Source of the DNA: Devosia limi DSM 17137
GTDB lineage: Bacteria > Pseudomonadota > Alphaproteobacteria > Rhizobiales > Devosiaceae
Length of the DNA stretch: 64,000 nucleotides
Direction of reading: 5' to 3'
Assembly: GCF_900128975.1 (NCBI RefSeq)
Contig: NZ_FQVC01000012.1
Location: 1-64,000, forward strand
Shown here: positions 45,529 through 53,402 of the stretch, piece after piece
Position numbering within the stretch: position 1 is the first letter of the stretch
Layout of the letters: every line of letters begins with the position of its first letter
Position numbers and translations under genes: made by a program
Notes under the pieces: model-generated
Seen by the model: only the letters and a program-made list of their open reading frames with translations
What the model was told of the DNA's origin: nothing
Databases searched by the model: none

Positions 45529-46674
45529 TCAGGCGGAAGGCTTGGGCGCCAGCTTGCCGGCCATCAGCCAGGTCAGCACCAGCATGGGCAGCAGCAGCGC
45601 GAAGGCGAAGCGGATGCCCATGCCCTGGGCCACGGCGCCAATCAACGCCGGGGCGCCCAGATTGACCAGCTGGAACACCAGCGTCGTCGCCGCCACGTTC
45701 TGCGAGGCGGGGCGATCGCCCAGGCGGGCCGCTGCCGACAGTGTCAGCGGATAGAGCACGCAAATGCCGAGACCGACGAGGCCAAACCCGGCCAGCGCCG
45801 TCCAGGCGCTGGGGGACAGCACCAGCAGCAGCATGCCGGCAATGGCAATGGAGGCCAAAACGCGTGCCACCGGCACCGGACCGAAACGGTCGATCCAGCG
45901 ATCCGCCATCAGCCGGCCAATGGTCATGGTGGCCAGCAGAGCCGGCAGCGCCATGGACTCCACCCAGGCCGCGACATCGAAATTGTCGCGCAAGTAGATG
46001 ATCGACCAGGCGCGCGAGGCGCCTTCGCTCAGCGCGGCGCCAAGCCCGAAGGCGACAAGTCCAAGTGTGGCCAGGGTCGGCCAGGCGAGCTTGCGGCGGT
46101 TGGCGTCGCCGGCATGCGGTCGGGCCGGCACCACCGGCATCGGCACGACAATCGCCATTACCAGGGCGATCACCAGGGGTGTCAGCAGCCAGAGATGAGT
46201 TGCCGGCGCGATATCGAAGCCGCGCAGCGCCGCCCCGATCAGCGAGGTGAGCAGGAAACCCAGGCTCCATACGCCATGGCAGGTATTCATGATCCGCGCG
46301 CCCGTCGCCGCCTCGACCCGGTCGGCTTCGACATTGATGGCGATATTGGTCAGCGAAAAGCCGACGCCATTGATCGCCAGCAGAATGAACAGGGCAACGG
46401 GACTGAGCAGCAATGTGGCCATCGCAGCTGCAACCGTTACCAGTGGCAACAATACAAGGATGACGGCGCGGGGCCCGAACCGCTCGATGATCCGGCTGGC
46501 AAAGATAAACATCATCAGCGCGCCGAGCGGCTGGCCCATCAGCACCAGGCCCAGTTGCGCCTCGCTGAGGCCGATCATCAGCTGGATATCGGGAATGCGG
46601 GTATGCAACGCGCCCACGGCAAGGGCGTGCACAAAGAACAGGGCGACAATACGCCAACGGGGAATAGACGTCAC
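45529..46674 (-). CDS. MFS transporter, YbjJ-like (paralogue 1)
   Basis: A 381-residue major facilitator with about 12 hydrophobic segments. It begins RWRIVALFFVHALAVGALHTRIPDIQ and shares the block RIPDIQ...LSEAQLGLVLMGQPLG with the two other MFS genes nearby, as well as GLGICVLYPLTLSAAARLGDRPA. The substrate is unknown. It overlaps the stop of mmcB by four bases, so it is the last gene of the minus-strand run of four. It is the most divergent of the three copies. Confidence 0.88.
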   Translation of the reverse strand: MTSIPRWRIVALFFVHALAVGALHTRIPDIQLMIGLSEAQLGLVLMGQPLGALMMFIFASRIIERFGPRAVILVLLPLVTVAAAMATLLLSPVALFILLAINGVGFSLTNIAINVEADRVEAATGARIMNTCHGVWSLGFLLTSLIGAALRGFDIAPATHLWLLTPLVIALVMAIVVPMPVVPARPHAGDANRRKLAWPTLATLGLVAFGLGAALSEGASRAWSIIYLRDNFDVAAWVESMALPALLATMTIGRLMADRWIDRFGPVPVARVLASIAIAGMLLLVLSPSAWTALAGFGLVGLGICVLYPLTLSAAARLGDRPASQNVAATTLVFQLVNLGAPALIGAVAQGMGIRFAFALLLPMLVLTWLMAGKLAPKPSA

Positions 46675-47132
46675 TTCGGGCCGGGATCCATCAATATATG
46701 GATGCGATCGGCCCCCAAGCGGGCCAGTTTCAGCATCAGGGCTTTGCGCCGCGCCGGAGCGAGCGGGGTATCGGGGCTATCGCGCAGGATCGCCCCGTCA
46801 TGGCCATCGGCCACAATCAGGCCCTCGCTCGCGGGAAAGATCTCCGCATCGAGTTCGGGCGGCTTGGCAAAAAAGAACTTGTCAGAATATGCGCGGTATT
46901 CCGGCCATTTCCGGTCGACCTGGAAATCGACCAGGCTGGACTTGATTTCGATGATCCAGATCTCGCCCTTGGGACCGACAGCCAGCACATCGGCACGTCG
47001 CCCATTGCTGAGCGGCACTTCGGCATAGCAGGCCATGTCATGGCGCTCGCGCAGCATGCGCATTACCCCGCGCTGGACGCGCAGCGCGGTGGCCGATTGG
47101 CGCAGGTCAACGATGGGCGGCAGTTCCGGCAT
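46671..47132 (-). CDS. mmcB: MmcB-family DNA repair protein
   Basis: A 153-residue PD-(D/E)xK-type nuclease-fold protein: VQRGVMRMLRERH, ACYAEVPLSNGRRADVLAVG (Asp) and IWIIEIKSSLVDFQVDRKW (ExK) give the catalytic core, followed by YRAYSDKFFFA and PASEGLIVAD. This matches MmcB, an alphaproteobacterial protein linked in Caulobacter to SOS-dependent damage tolerance. No LexA box was recognised nearby. It is embedded between two MFS genes with a 4-base overlap on one side and a 3-base gap on the other. Confidence 0.88.
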   Translation of the reverse strand: MPELPPIVDLRQSATALRVQRGVMRMLRERHDMACYAEVPLSNGRRADVLAVGPKGEIWIIEIKSSLVDFQVDRKWPEYRAYSDKFFFAKPPELDAEIFPASEGLIVADGHDGAILRDSPDTPLAPARRKALMLKLARLGADRIHILMDPGPK

Positions 47133-47135
47133 CGT

Positions 47136-48323
47136 TCAGCCCAGCGGTGTTGCTGGTTCGGGCGGCATGCCCTGTGGGGTAGCCACGGCCTTGGTCGACA
47201 GCGCCCGGCAGGCCAGGAGGCCGACAAGGATCACCGGCAGGACGATCAGGTAGGAATTGCGGATGCCCAGATATTCGGCAACGAAGCCGAGCAGCGGCGG
47301 CGCCAGGAAGAAGACAATAAACGTCACCTGCCCGAGCGCCGCGACATTGACCGCCGACGGGCGATCGGTACGCTGCGCTGCGGCCGAGACGGCCAGTGGA
47401 TAGACTGCACTGCAGCCCACGCCCATCAGTGCAAATCCCGTCAGCGCCACCACCGGTGTCGGGCCGAAACCCACCATCAGCACGCCGACAGCGGCCAGAC
47501 TGAGCAGGCTCATCGCCACCATGCGGGGGCCGAACCGATCGACGACGGGATCGATGGTCAGGCGGGTGGCAGCCATGAAGCCGGAAAACAGCGTCAGCCC
47601 AAGCCCGCCGATGAACGGCTCGACGGCGAAAACGTCACGCATATAGATGGCCGACCAGTCGATGCCGGCGCCCTCGACCAGAAAAGCGGCGATGCCGATC
47701 AGGCAGAGCGGCAACAGTCCGATATTGGGGAAGGCAATGCGCGGCGTGTCGCCCTGGTGCGCGGAAGCGCGTTTGGGCGCGCTGACCATGCCGCTCATCA
47801 TCCAGATGCCGATGCCAAACACCGCGGCAACGACGATAGCCAGGTGCAACTGCGTCGACAGGCCCGACTGGCGTAGGGTGGCGCCGAGCAGGGCCGTGAC
47901 GAAAAAGCCCAGGCTCCAGGCGCCATGGGCGCGGTTCATGAAGCTCTTGCCGAATTGTCCTTCCAGCCGGTCGGTCTCGACATTGAGGTTGATCTCGAGC
48001 GCGCCGGCCAACAGGCCGGCTAGGAACAGCCCGACAAAGACCCCGGTCGCCGATGGCAGCCAGGGCAGCACAGCATAGATCAGGGCAGTGCCCAGAACAG
48101 TAATGAAGGCAGTGCTGCGCGCGCCCAGCCGTTCGATCAGCGGCGCTGAAAAGGTCAGCGAAATCAGCGAGCCGATCGACATGCCGATAATGGTCATGCC
48201 GAGCTGGCTATGGGTCACGCCCAATTGCACCTGCAGATCGGGCAGACGCGACAGCAGCGCACCCAGCGAGAATGCGAACAGGAAGAAGCAGGCATAGATC
48301 CGGTGCTGGGGTGCGGGCGTCAT
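47136..48323 (-). CDS. MFS transporter, YbjJ-like (paralogue 2)
   Basis: A 395-residue, 12-segment major facilitator. RIYACFFLFAFSLGALLSRLPDLQ at the start and GIDWSAIYMRDVFAVEPFIGGLGL in the middle are closely matched in the adjacent upstream paralogue. The final block GVGCSAVYPLAVSAAAQRTDRPSAVNVAALGQ is shared by both. It lies 3 bases downstream of paralogue 3 and 3 bases upstream of mmcB, so they are probably one transcript. The substrate is unknown. Confidence 0.9.
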   Translation of the reverse strand: MTPAPQHRIYACFFLFAFSLGALLSRLPDLQVQLGVTHSQLGMTIIGMSIGSLISLTFSAPLIERLGARSTAFITVLGTALIYAVLPWLPSATGVFVGLFLAGLLAGALEINLNVETDRLEGQFGKSFMNRAHGAWSLGFFVTALLGATLRQSGLSTQLHLAIVVAAVFGIGIWMMSGMVSAPKRASAHQGDTPRIAFPNIGLLPLCLIGIAAFLVEGAGIDWSAIYMRDVFAVEPFIGGLGLTLFSGFMAATRLTIDPVVDRFGPRMVAMSLLSLAAVGVLMVGFGPTPVVALTGFALMGVGCSAVYPLAVSAAAQRTDRPSAVNVAALGQVTFIVFFLAPPLLGFVAEYLGIRNSYLIVLPVILVGLLACRALSTKAVATPQGMPPEPATPLG

Positions 48324-48326
48324 GGT

Positions 48327-49490
48327 CTAGGTGATCTTCTTGGAACGGGGCGCCAGCGCGCTGGCGGCAATCAGGCTGAGGACAACGAGGGGAATACCAA
48401 ATCCGAAGGCCCAGCGGATACCAAAATGCTCGGCCACGAAACCCAGCAATGGCGGCCCCATCAGGAACGCCACGAAGGAAATCTGCGCCAGCGCCGCGAC
48501 ATTGATCGCGGCGGGGCGATCCGTGCGCTGGGCAGCGGCAGACATGGCCAGCGGGAAGATGGCGCTGGTGCCCACGCCCATCAGGGCAAAACCCAGAAGC
48601 GCGATGCCCGCATTGGGCGCATAGAACACCATCAAGGTCCCGATCCCCAGAATGCCGAGCAGCGTGCGCGCGACCAGAACCGGGCTGTAGCGCTCGACAA
48701 AGCGATCGGCGAAGAAGCGGGTTACCGCCTGAGTGCCGGCGCCCAGTGCCACGGCGAAGCCAGCCAGGAACGGCTCGACGGCAAACACGTCGCGCATGTA
48801 GATCGCCGACCAGTCGGCACCGGCACCCTCCAGCACCATGGCCGAGAGCGTCACGCAGACCAGCACGATGATGGCAAGGGTGGGCCGCGCGAAGCGCGGG
48901 CCGGCAGTGTCGCTGGCGCTGACGCGATGTGCTGCCGGTTCGAACCGGCCCAGCAACACGGCGACGCCGATGGTCACCAGCGGCACCATGGCAAACAGGT
49001 GGACCTGCGGGGAGATTCCGGCCTGGGCAATGAAGGAGCCGATAAGGCCGGAGGTGAAAAAGCCGATGCTCCAGAACGCATGGGCGCGATTCATGATTCG
49101 CCTGCCCAAGGCATGCTCGGTGCGGTCGGCTTCCAGGTTGATGATGATCTCCAGCCCGCCGATCAGCAGGCCCACGGGCAGCAGCAGCAGGAAGAAGGTA
49201 AGCGGGGTCGTCGCGGTGACGGCAATAGCATAGGCCAGCGCCAGCAGCGGCGTCGCGACCAGCAGGGTGCGGCGGTGCCCGAACCGTTCCAGCAGCGGCC
49301 CGGCAAAAGTCAGCGAGATCAATGTGCCGACAGCCGAGCCGATCAGCGCCAGCCCCAATGCGCCTTCGGCAACCGCCATGGCGGCCCGGATATCGGGAAT
49401 GCGGGGAAACAGGCTCCCCATGCAAAACGAATATAGGAAAAATGCCCCATAGACCCGCAACTGGGGGGGCAGGTCGATGCCGAATTTCAT
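48327..49490 (-). CDS. MFS transporter, YbjJ-like (paralogue 3)
   Basis: A 387-residue, 12-segment major facilitator and the first gene of the run. It starts KFGIDLPPQLRVYGAFFLYS; a TTG six codons upstream (49508) is an alternative start. It shares DWSAIYMRDVFAVEPFLAGF and GVGTSAIFPLAMSAAAQRTD with paralogue 2, which suggests a recent tandem duplication. No regulator is adjacent on this side and the substrate is unknown. Confidence 0.9.
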   Translation of the reverse strand: MKFGIDLPPQLRVYGAFFLYSFCMGSLFPRIPDIRAAMAVAEGALGLALIGSAVGTLISLTFAGPLLERFGHRRTLLVATPLLALAYAIAVTATTPLTFFLLLLPVGLLIGGLEIIINLEADRTEHALGRRIMNRAHAFWSIGFFTSGLIGSFIAQAGISPQVHLFAMVPLVTIGVAVLLGRFEPAAHRVSASDTAGPRFARPTLAIIVLVCVTLSAMVLEGAGADWSAIYMRDVFAVEPFLAGFAVALGAGTQAVTRFFADRFVERYSPVLVARTLLGILGIGTLMVFYAPNAGIALLGFALMGVGTSAIFPLAMSAAAQRTDRPAAINVAALAQISFVAFLMGPPLLGFVAEHFGIRWAFGFGIPLVVLSLIAASALAPRSKKIT

Positions 49491-49645
49491 GACCGAAAGA
49501 ACTCGCAAACCGCAATATTCAAACGCTAGTGCAATTCGCCGGGCAGCGAAATAGCGCTTTGAACCGTTTCAGGCACTTTGTTGTAACGATGCAATCGGGT
49601 GACAGGGGCGCTTGAGCGAAGCACGGTGACAGGACTGAGTGCTTA

Positions 49646-50197
49646 TCAGCCTTGGGCGTAGTGGTCGTCCCGCAGCACATTGATGCCGGTCATCAGATTG
49701 CGCACGATTTCAAGTCGGCGGAACTGGCCGCCCAGCCGGCTTTCGGCGGCCTGGGCCGGGGCGGTGACGCGGTCGCGGCGGTCGGGCCCAAAATAGCCCG
49801 ATGTCTCGAAATAGGTCAGGCTTCGTCCGACCTGCCGGGCGATGCGGTCGGCCATGCGGCTGCGGGTGAACGGCATGGTGATGACATCATCAAACCCCAT
49901 GCTGATGCACCGGCTGATCGTGTCGGTGAGCGGGCTCTCGGAAAAATAGATCAGTGGCGAAAACCGCACCCGGCGGCTCGGGCAAAAGCGGATGGTTTCG
50001 GCAACGCTGCGCAGCGTCTCGACATCGTTTACGGCCGCGAACAGGAAATAGCAGACGGGCGTCTGCAGCGCCTGCTGCTCCGCCCGGGCAATGCCGCCAT
50101 AGGGCAGCACCGCCCCAAAATCGAGGCTTTTCGCCAAGTCAATCAAGGCTGCGCCGGGGCCGTCCTGCGGTCCGACGACAAAGGCTGTGGCTTTCAT
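49646..50197 (-). CDS. Degenerate receiver-domain protein
   Basis: A 183-residue protein with the fold pattern of a response-regulator receiver: KATAFVVGPQDGPG (strand 1), VCYFLFAAVNDVETL (strand 3), FSPLIYFSESPLTDTISRC (strand 4), MGFDDVITMPFTRSRM (strand 5 and helix 5). The phospho-acceptor Asp at the end of strand 3 and the conserved Lys of the KPF motif (here MPF) are absent, so it is probably not phosphorylated. The C-terminus has SGYFGPDRRDR and a helix to EIVRNLMTG. AGGGA lies 9 bases before ATG 50197. Function unknown. Confidence 0.7.
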   Translation of the reverse strand: MKATAFVVGPQDGPGAALIDLAKSLDFGAVLPYGGIARAEQQALQTPVCYFLFAAVNDVETLRSVAETIRFCPSRRVRFSPLIYFSESPLTDTISRCISMGFDDVITMPFTRSRMADRIARQVGRSLTYFETSGYFGPDRRDRVTAPAQAAESRLGGQFRRLEIVRNLMTGINVLRDDHYAQG

Positions 50198-50273
50198 CTG
50201 GTCGCGTCCCTCGACCGCTGCGTTCCCACCGCGCATGGTAAGCCCCGAGTGCTAATTGCGTGCTAATGGCGCG

Positions 50274-51149
50274 CTAGACTCCATGCAACGGCTGTTCGCC
50301 CCGCAGCAGCGGCGCCGCCCCCAGCATCAGCGTTTCCAGCCGGTCGGCAACGATCCGCACCGCCTGGGTGTGGCGCTCTTCATGATGGCTGACCAGCCAG
50401 AGATCGGTCTCGAGTTCGGGGATGGGCGAGGCCACCCGGATCAGCCGCGGATCGGTATCGGCCAGAAAACACGGCAGCACCGAGAGGCCCGCCCCGGCTG
50501 CCACCAGTTCGCGCACGCTCATCGGATCATTGCCGCGCACCCCGATACGGTCGCCGTGATGCGCCTGGATCCAGCGCGAGCTGTGGGTATGTCCGCTATC
50601 GCCGGTGACCCCGACAAACAGCCCGGCCTTGATGCCATTGATCAGGTTCACCCCCGAATAGATTGCAAAGGCTGCCTTGCCGATCTGGCGGCGCACCAGC
50701 CATTGCTCGGTCGGCCGCTCGTTGCGCAGGCCCAGATCGGCATTGCGGCGGCCGATATCGATCTTCTGGTTGGCGGTGACCAGTTCCACCCCAAAACGGT
50801 CGGCGGTGGTCCAGAGTTCGCCGATATGGCAGGCCAGAAATGCCGAGGTCCAGGGGCCCACTGAAATCCGCACCACCCGCTCGCCGACACTGCCGTCACG
50901 CCAGTGCTTGAGCGAGATCATCGCTGCCTCGACATCCTCGGCGCGCGCCAGCAATTCCTCGCCGGCCCGGGTCAGCCGATAGCCGGTCTGGCTGCGGTGA
51001 AACAGCGGCTCGCCCACCTGCCGCTCCAGCGCCATCACCCGGCGGCCCAGCGTGGCGGCGCTTAGCCCCGTGGTCGATGTCGCCGCGCTCAGCCCGCCTA
51101 GCCGCGCTACATCCAGAAATACGCGTAGGTCGTCCCAACCAAAATCCAT
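50274..51149 (-). CDS. LysR-family transcriptional regulator
   Basis: A 291-residue LysR regulator. The N-terminal winged helix reads DDLRVFLDVARLGGLSAAT...GLSAATLGRRVMALERQVG, with LFHRSQTGYRLTRAGEELLARAE closing it, and the C-terminal half is a periplasmic-binding-protein-like effector domain (ADLGLRNERP, VRELVAAGAGLSVLPCFLAD). The effector is unknown. It is divergent from the DUF1127-aldo/keto reductase pair, its most likely target by position. Confidence 0.9.
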   Translation of the reverse strand: MDFGWDDLRVFLDVARLGGLSAATSTTGLSAATLGRRVMALERQVGEPLFHRSQTGYRLTRAGEELLARAEDVEAAMISLKHWRDGSVGERVVRISVGPWTSAFLACHIGELWTTADRFGVELVTANQKIDIGRRNADLGLRNERPTEQWLVRRQIGKAAFAIYSGVNLINGIKAGLFVGVTGDSGHTHSSRWIQAHHGDRIGVRGNDPMSVRELVAAGAGLSVLPCFLADTDPRLIRVASPIPELETDLWLVSHHEERHTQAVRIVADRLETLMLGAAPLLRGEQPLHGV

Positions 51150-51160
51150 TTTTCATTTCT

Positions 51161-51174
51161 GCAAAATGTATTGC
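51161..51174. promoter_or_regulatory. Candidate LysR operator
   Basis: GCAA-AATGTA-TTGC, an interrupted palindrome 11 bases upstream of the LysR start. It is where an autoregulatory LysR site would be expected. Confidence 0.35.
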
Positions 51175-51340
51175 GATCCTGAGCATAGCGGCAGCAGGCA
51201 ATTTTGCGCAAGTATGGCGGTAGCGGCGCCGATGTCGCGCCGGACGGCAAGTCAAATACAGCCAGGATTGAAAAGCGGGTCACGTCAGTGGCCGGCGCCA
51301 GCTTCGCCTTGCCGTTGTTCAGCCGACAGGGAGACTTTTC

Positions 51341-51493
51341 ATGTTCACGCGTTTCGGCCGGCGCTTCCGGGCCTGGCAGCAGGACCGTGCCGCCATCCGC
51401 AAGCTCGCCATGCTCGACGATCGCCTGCTGGCCGATATGGGCGTTGCCCGCAGCGAAATCGACTGCTTCGTGCGCGACCGCATCGGCAATTGA
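51341..51493 (+). CDS. DUF1127 small protein
   Basis: A 50-residue basic protein: MFTRFGRRFRAWQQDRAAIR then KLAMLDDRLLADMGVARSEI, matching the DUF1127 (YjiS-like) family, whose members end with LxDIGLxRxEI-type helices. AGGGAG lies 8 bases before ATG 51341. Some DUF1127 proteins in Agrobacterium affect phosphate, RNA turnover or stress physiology; nothing here shows which. It is followed after 25 bases by the aldo/keto reductase gene and probably co-transcribed. Confidence 0.88.
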   Translation: MFTRFGRRFRAWQQDRAAIRKLAMLDDRLLADMGVARSEIDCFVRDRIGN

Positions 51494-51518
51494 CCGCACC
51501 CACCCGAGGAGAAAATCC

Positions 51519-52493
51519 ATGCAGCAGAATTATTTTGGACATTTTGGCCCGGTCAGTCGCCTCACCCTGGGCGGTGGCGGCATCGGGCAGGGCTGGGGCG
51601 CTGCCTCCGACGCTGACTCTGTCGACACCCTGCATCGTGCCGTCGATGCCGGCATCAATCTGATCGATACCGCGCCGGGCTACCACAATTGCGAACGGAT
51701 GATCGCCAAGGCATTCGAGGGACGCCTGCCGCAAGGGGTTCGCATTACCACCAAATGCGGGCTGGGTTCGCCTCCGGCCGGTGAGGTCTATCAGCGGCTG
51801 CGCGCCTCGCTGGAGCAGAGCCTTGCCGCCATGCGGTTGGCGCGGGTCGACATGATGCTCCTACACAGTGAAATCCGTCCCGACGATTTCACCTATCCCA
51901 GCGCCGAGCCGCCACGCGATCAGCGCTCCACCGGCCTGACCCTCTATCGCGAGGCGGTGGTGCCGGCCTTTGAACGGCTGGTACGCGAAGGGCTGATCGG
52001 CGCCTGGGGAATTACTGGCATCAATCTGACGGATACGGCCATCGCCGTGCTTTCGTCCGGTACCCGCCCTGCAGCAGTGCAGGCCATCACCAATCTGCTC
52101 GATAGCGCCGGCGCCATGAATGGCACCGGTATTCCCGGCGATCCCCGCGCCGTCATCGCTGCGGCCAAGGCCAACGGAGTGGGCGTTATGGGGGTGCGGG
52201 CCGTCCAGGCCGGGGCGCTGACGGCGGGGTTTGACCGCAGGCTGCCGGGTGAGGCCCGCTTCGATCAATCCGACTTCGACCGGGCCACATCCTATCGGGC
52301 GCTCTGTCGGCAATGGGGTGCTGATCCCGCCATGATCGCGCACCGCTATGCCTTGGGCATGGACGGGGTCGATACGCTGGTGCTGGGGGTCAAAAACGTC
52401 GGTGAACTGGACCAGGCGCTGGACGCCGAACGGCAGGGGCCGCTGGAGCCGGAGCAAGTCGCGGCTGTGGATGCGCTTGGCTTGCGGGCATAA
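51519..52493 (+). CDS. Aldo/keto reductase
   Basis: A 324-residue TIM-barrel NADPH oxidoreductase. Catalytic residues are visible in order: Asp and Tyr in NLIDTAPGYHN, Lys in ITTKCG, His in MMLLHSE. The C-terminal region VDTLVLGVKNVGELDQALDA is the usual coenzyme-adenine part of the family. GAGGAG lies 8 bases before ATG 51519; the longer frame upstream overlaps DUF1127 out of frame and is rejected. The substrate is unknown. Divergent LysR suggests inducible control. Confidence 0.9.
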   Translation: MQQNYFGHFGPVSRLTLGGGGIGQGWGAASDADSVDTLHRAVDAGINLIDTAPGYHNCERMIAKAFEGRLPQGVRITTKCGLGSPPAGEVYQRLRASLEQSLAAMRLARVDMMLLHSEIRPDDFTYPSAEPPRDQRSTGLTLYREAVVPAFERLVREGLIGAWGITGINLTDTAIAVLSSGTRPAAVQAITNLLDSAGAMNGTGIPGDPRAVIAAAKANGVGVMGVRAVQAGALTAGFDRRLPGEARFDQSDFDRATSYRALCRQWGADPAMIAHRYALGMDGVDTLVLGVKNVGELDQALDAERQGPLEPEQVAAVDALGLRA

Positions 52494-52502
52494 GCGCCAA
52501 AT

Positions 52503-52532
52503 ACGAAGGGCCGCCCCTTGGGGCGGCCCGCT
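52503..52532. terminator. Bidirectional hairpin between aldo/keto reductase and rlpA-like gene
   Basis: Perfect arms GGGCCGCCCC and GGGGCGGCCC around a TT loop between two convergent genes. There is no T-run on the plus side and only a T-rich stretch on the minus side. Confidence 0.5.
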
Positions 52533-52561
52533 CATGGTCGGCTGACGCTGATTAGTCTGGC

Positions 52562-52918
52562 TCAGATCTGTTCGATGCAGACCGAGGTGACGCCGCGATT
52601 GCGGAAACCCAGTTCAGTGGCTGCGGCCTTGGATAGGTCGATGATGCGCTTGCCCACGAAGGGGCCGCGGTCATTGATGGTGACCTGGACTTCTCTGCCG
52701 GTGCGCTGGTCGGTCACGCGCAGTTTGGTGCCGAAGGGAAGGCTACGATGCGCCGCTGTCATGGCGTTCTCGTTAAAGGTTTGACCCGATGCGGCCTTCT
52801 TCCCATGGAAGCCGGGGCCGTACCAGGATGCGCCACCGCATTGGGCGTAAGCGGCTGCTGTCGAAACGGAAAGGAGAGCAGCAGCAATGGCGGCGGCGGA
52901 CAGGACTTTTCTGATCAA
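52562..52918 (-). CDS. RlpA-like double-psi beta-barrel protein
   Basis: A 118-residue exported protein. The signal peptide (VLSAAAIAAALLSVSTAAAYA) is followed by GGASWYGPGFHGKKAASGQTF, MTAAHRSLPFGTKLRVTD and INDRGPFVGKRIIDLSKAAA, the full RlpA double-psi barrel with the catalytic-type His and Asp positions (AAHRSLP, NDRGPF). RlpA proteins cleave naked glycan strands at septa. This copy lacks the SPOR domain, so it may not localise to the septum in the same way. Confidence 0.88.
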   Translation of the reverse strand: MIRKVLSAAAIAAALLSVSTAAAYAQCGGASWYGPGFHGKKAASGQTFNENAMTAAHRSLPFGTKLRVTDQRTGREVQVTINDRGPFVGKRIIDLSKAAATELGFRNRGVTSVCIEQI

Positions 52919-53402
52919 GCTTCAAAACTCACGATGTTAAGGTGAGCTGCTGATTAATGCTTGGGGCAGGCCATAATGTGGGCTGCTTGGGCGCAATTGG
53001 TCGCAGTTCTGAAACTGTTGCGGATTTGCCGTGGGAATCCGATTGATACTCACGTTACTCATCGACCGTTTTTCGTCGAAGTGTAGGATTTGAATCCGTC
53101 ATCGATTTGACTCGTAGGACGGGGGCAGTTGATTCAGGGTTGTTGCGGATTCATTTGCTCTACTGCGGCAGCGCTGCCACAGTTCCGCTGAAAGCCGCCA
53201 AATGTCGCGATTTCCTGCGGTTCCCGCATCAATTCTGATCTGAATATGGCGACCGCTGCGCAATTGTGGCGCAATTGTGGCGCCCTGTTTTGCCGGGAGA
53301 CAGGGCCGGACGCATGCAGGATCATCCATTATTTGACCAATTGATAAAAAATTGGAGCTGCGTTAGCCTCATCTCGGGGAATACAGCAGCAAGGGAGTCA
53401 AG
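52919..53402. promoter_or_regulatory. Upstream region of preT, 484 bases
   Basis: No gene is supported. It holds a tandem 11-base repeat GCGCAATTGTG (53258-53268 and 53269-53279), a third partial copy (GCGCAATTG) near 52992, and a RutR-like site at 53333. The preTA promoter must lie here; I could not fix its hexamers. Confidence 0.55.
53333..53348 (+). promoter_or_regulatory. RutR-like operator upstream of preT
   Basis: TTGACCA-AT-TGATAAA. The left half is the RutR half-site TTGACCA; the right half matches TGGTCAA at five of seven positions. It lies 54 bases before the preT ATG. Confidence 0.55.

Noticed and set aside
48210..49436. Long plus-strand frames over the MFS genes (also 46698-47876)
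   Set aside because: Gln/His/Arg-rich shadows of hydrophobic membrane-protein genes on the other strand.
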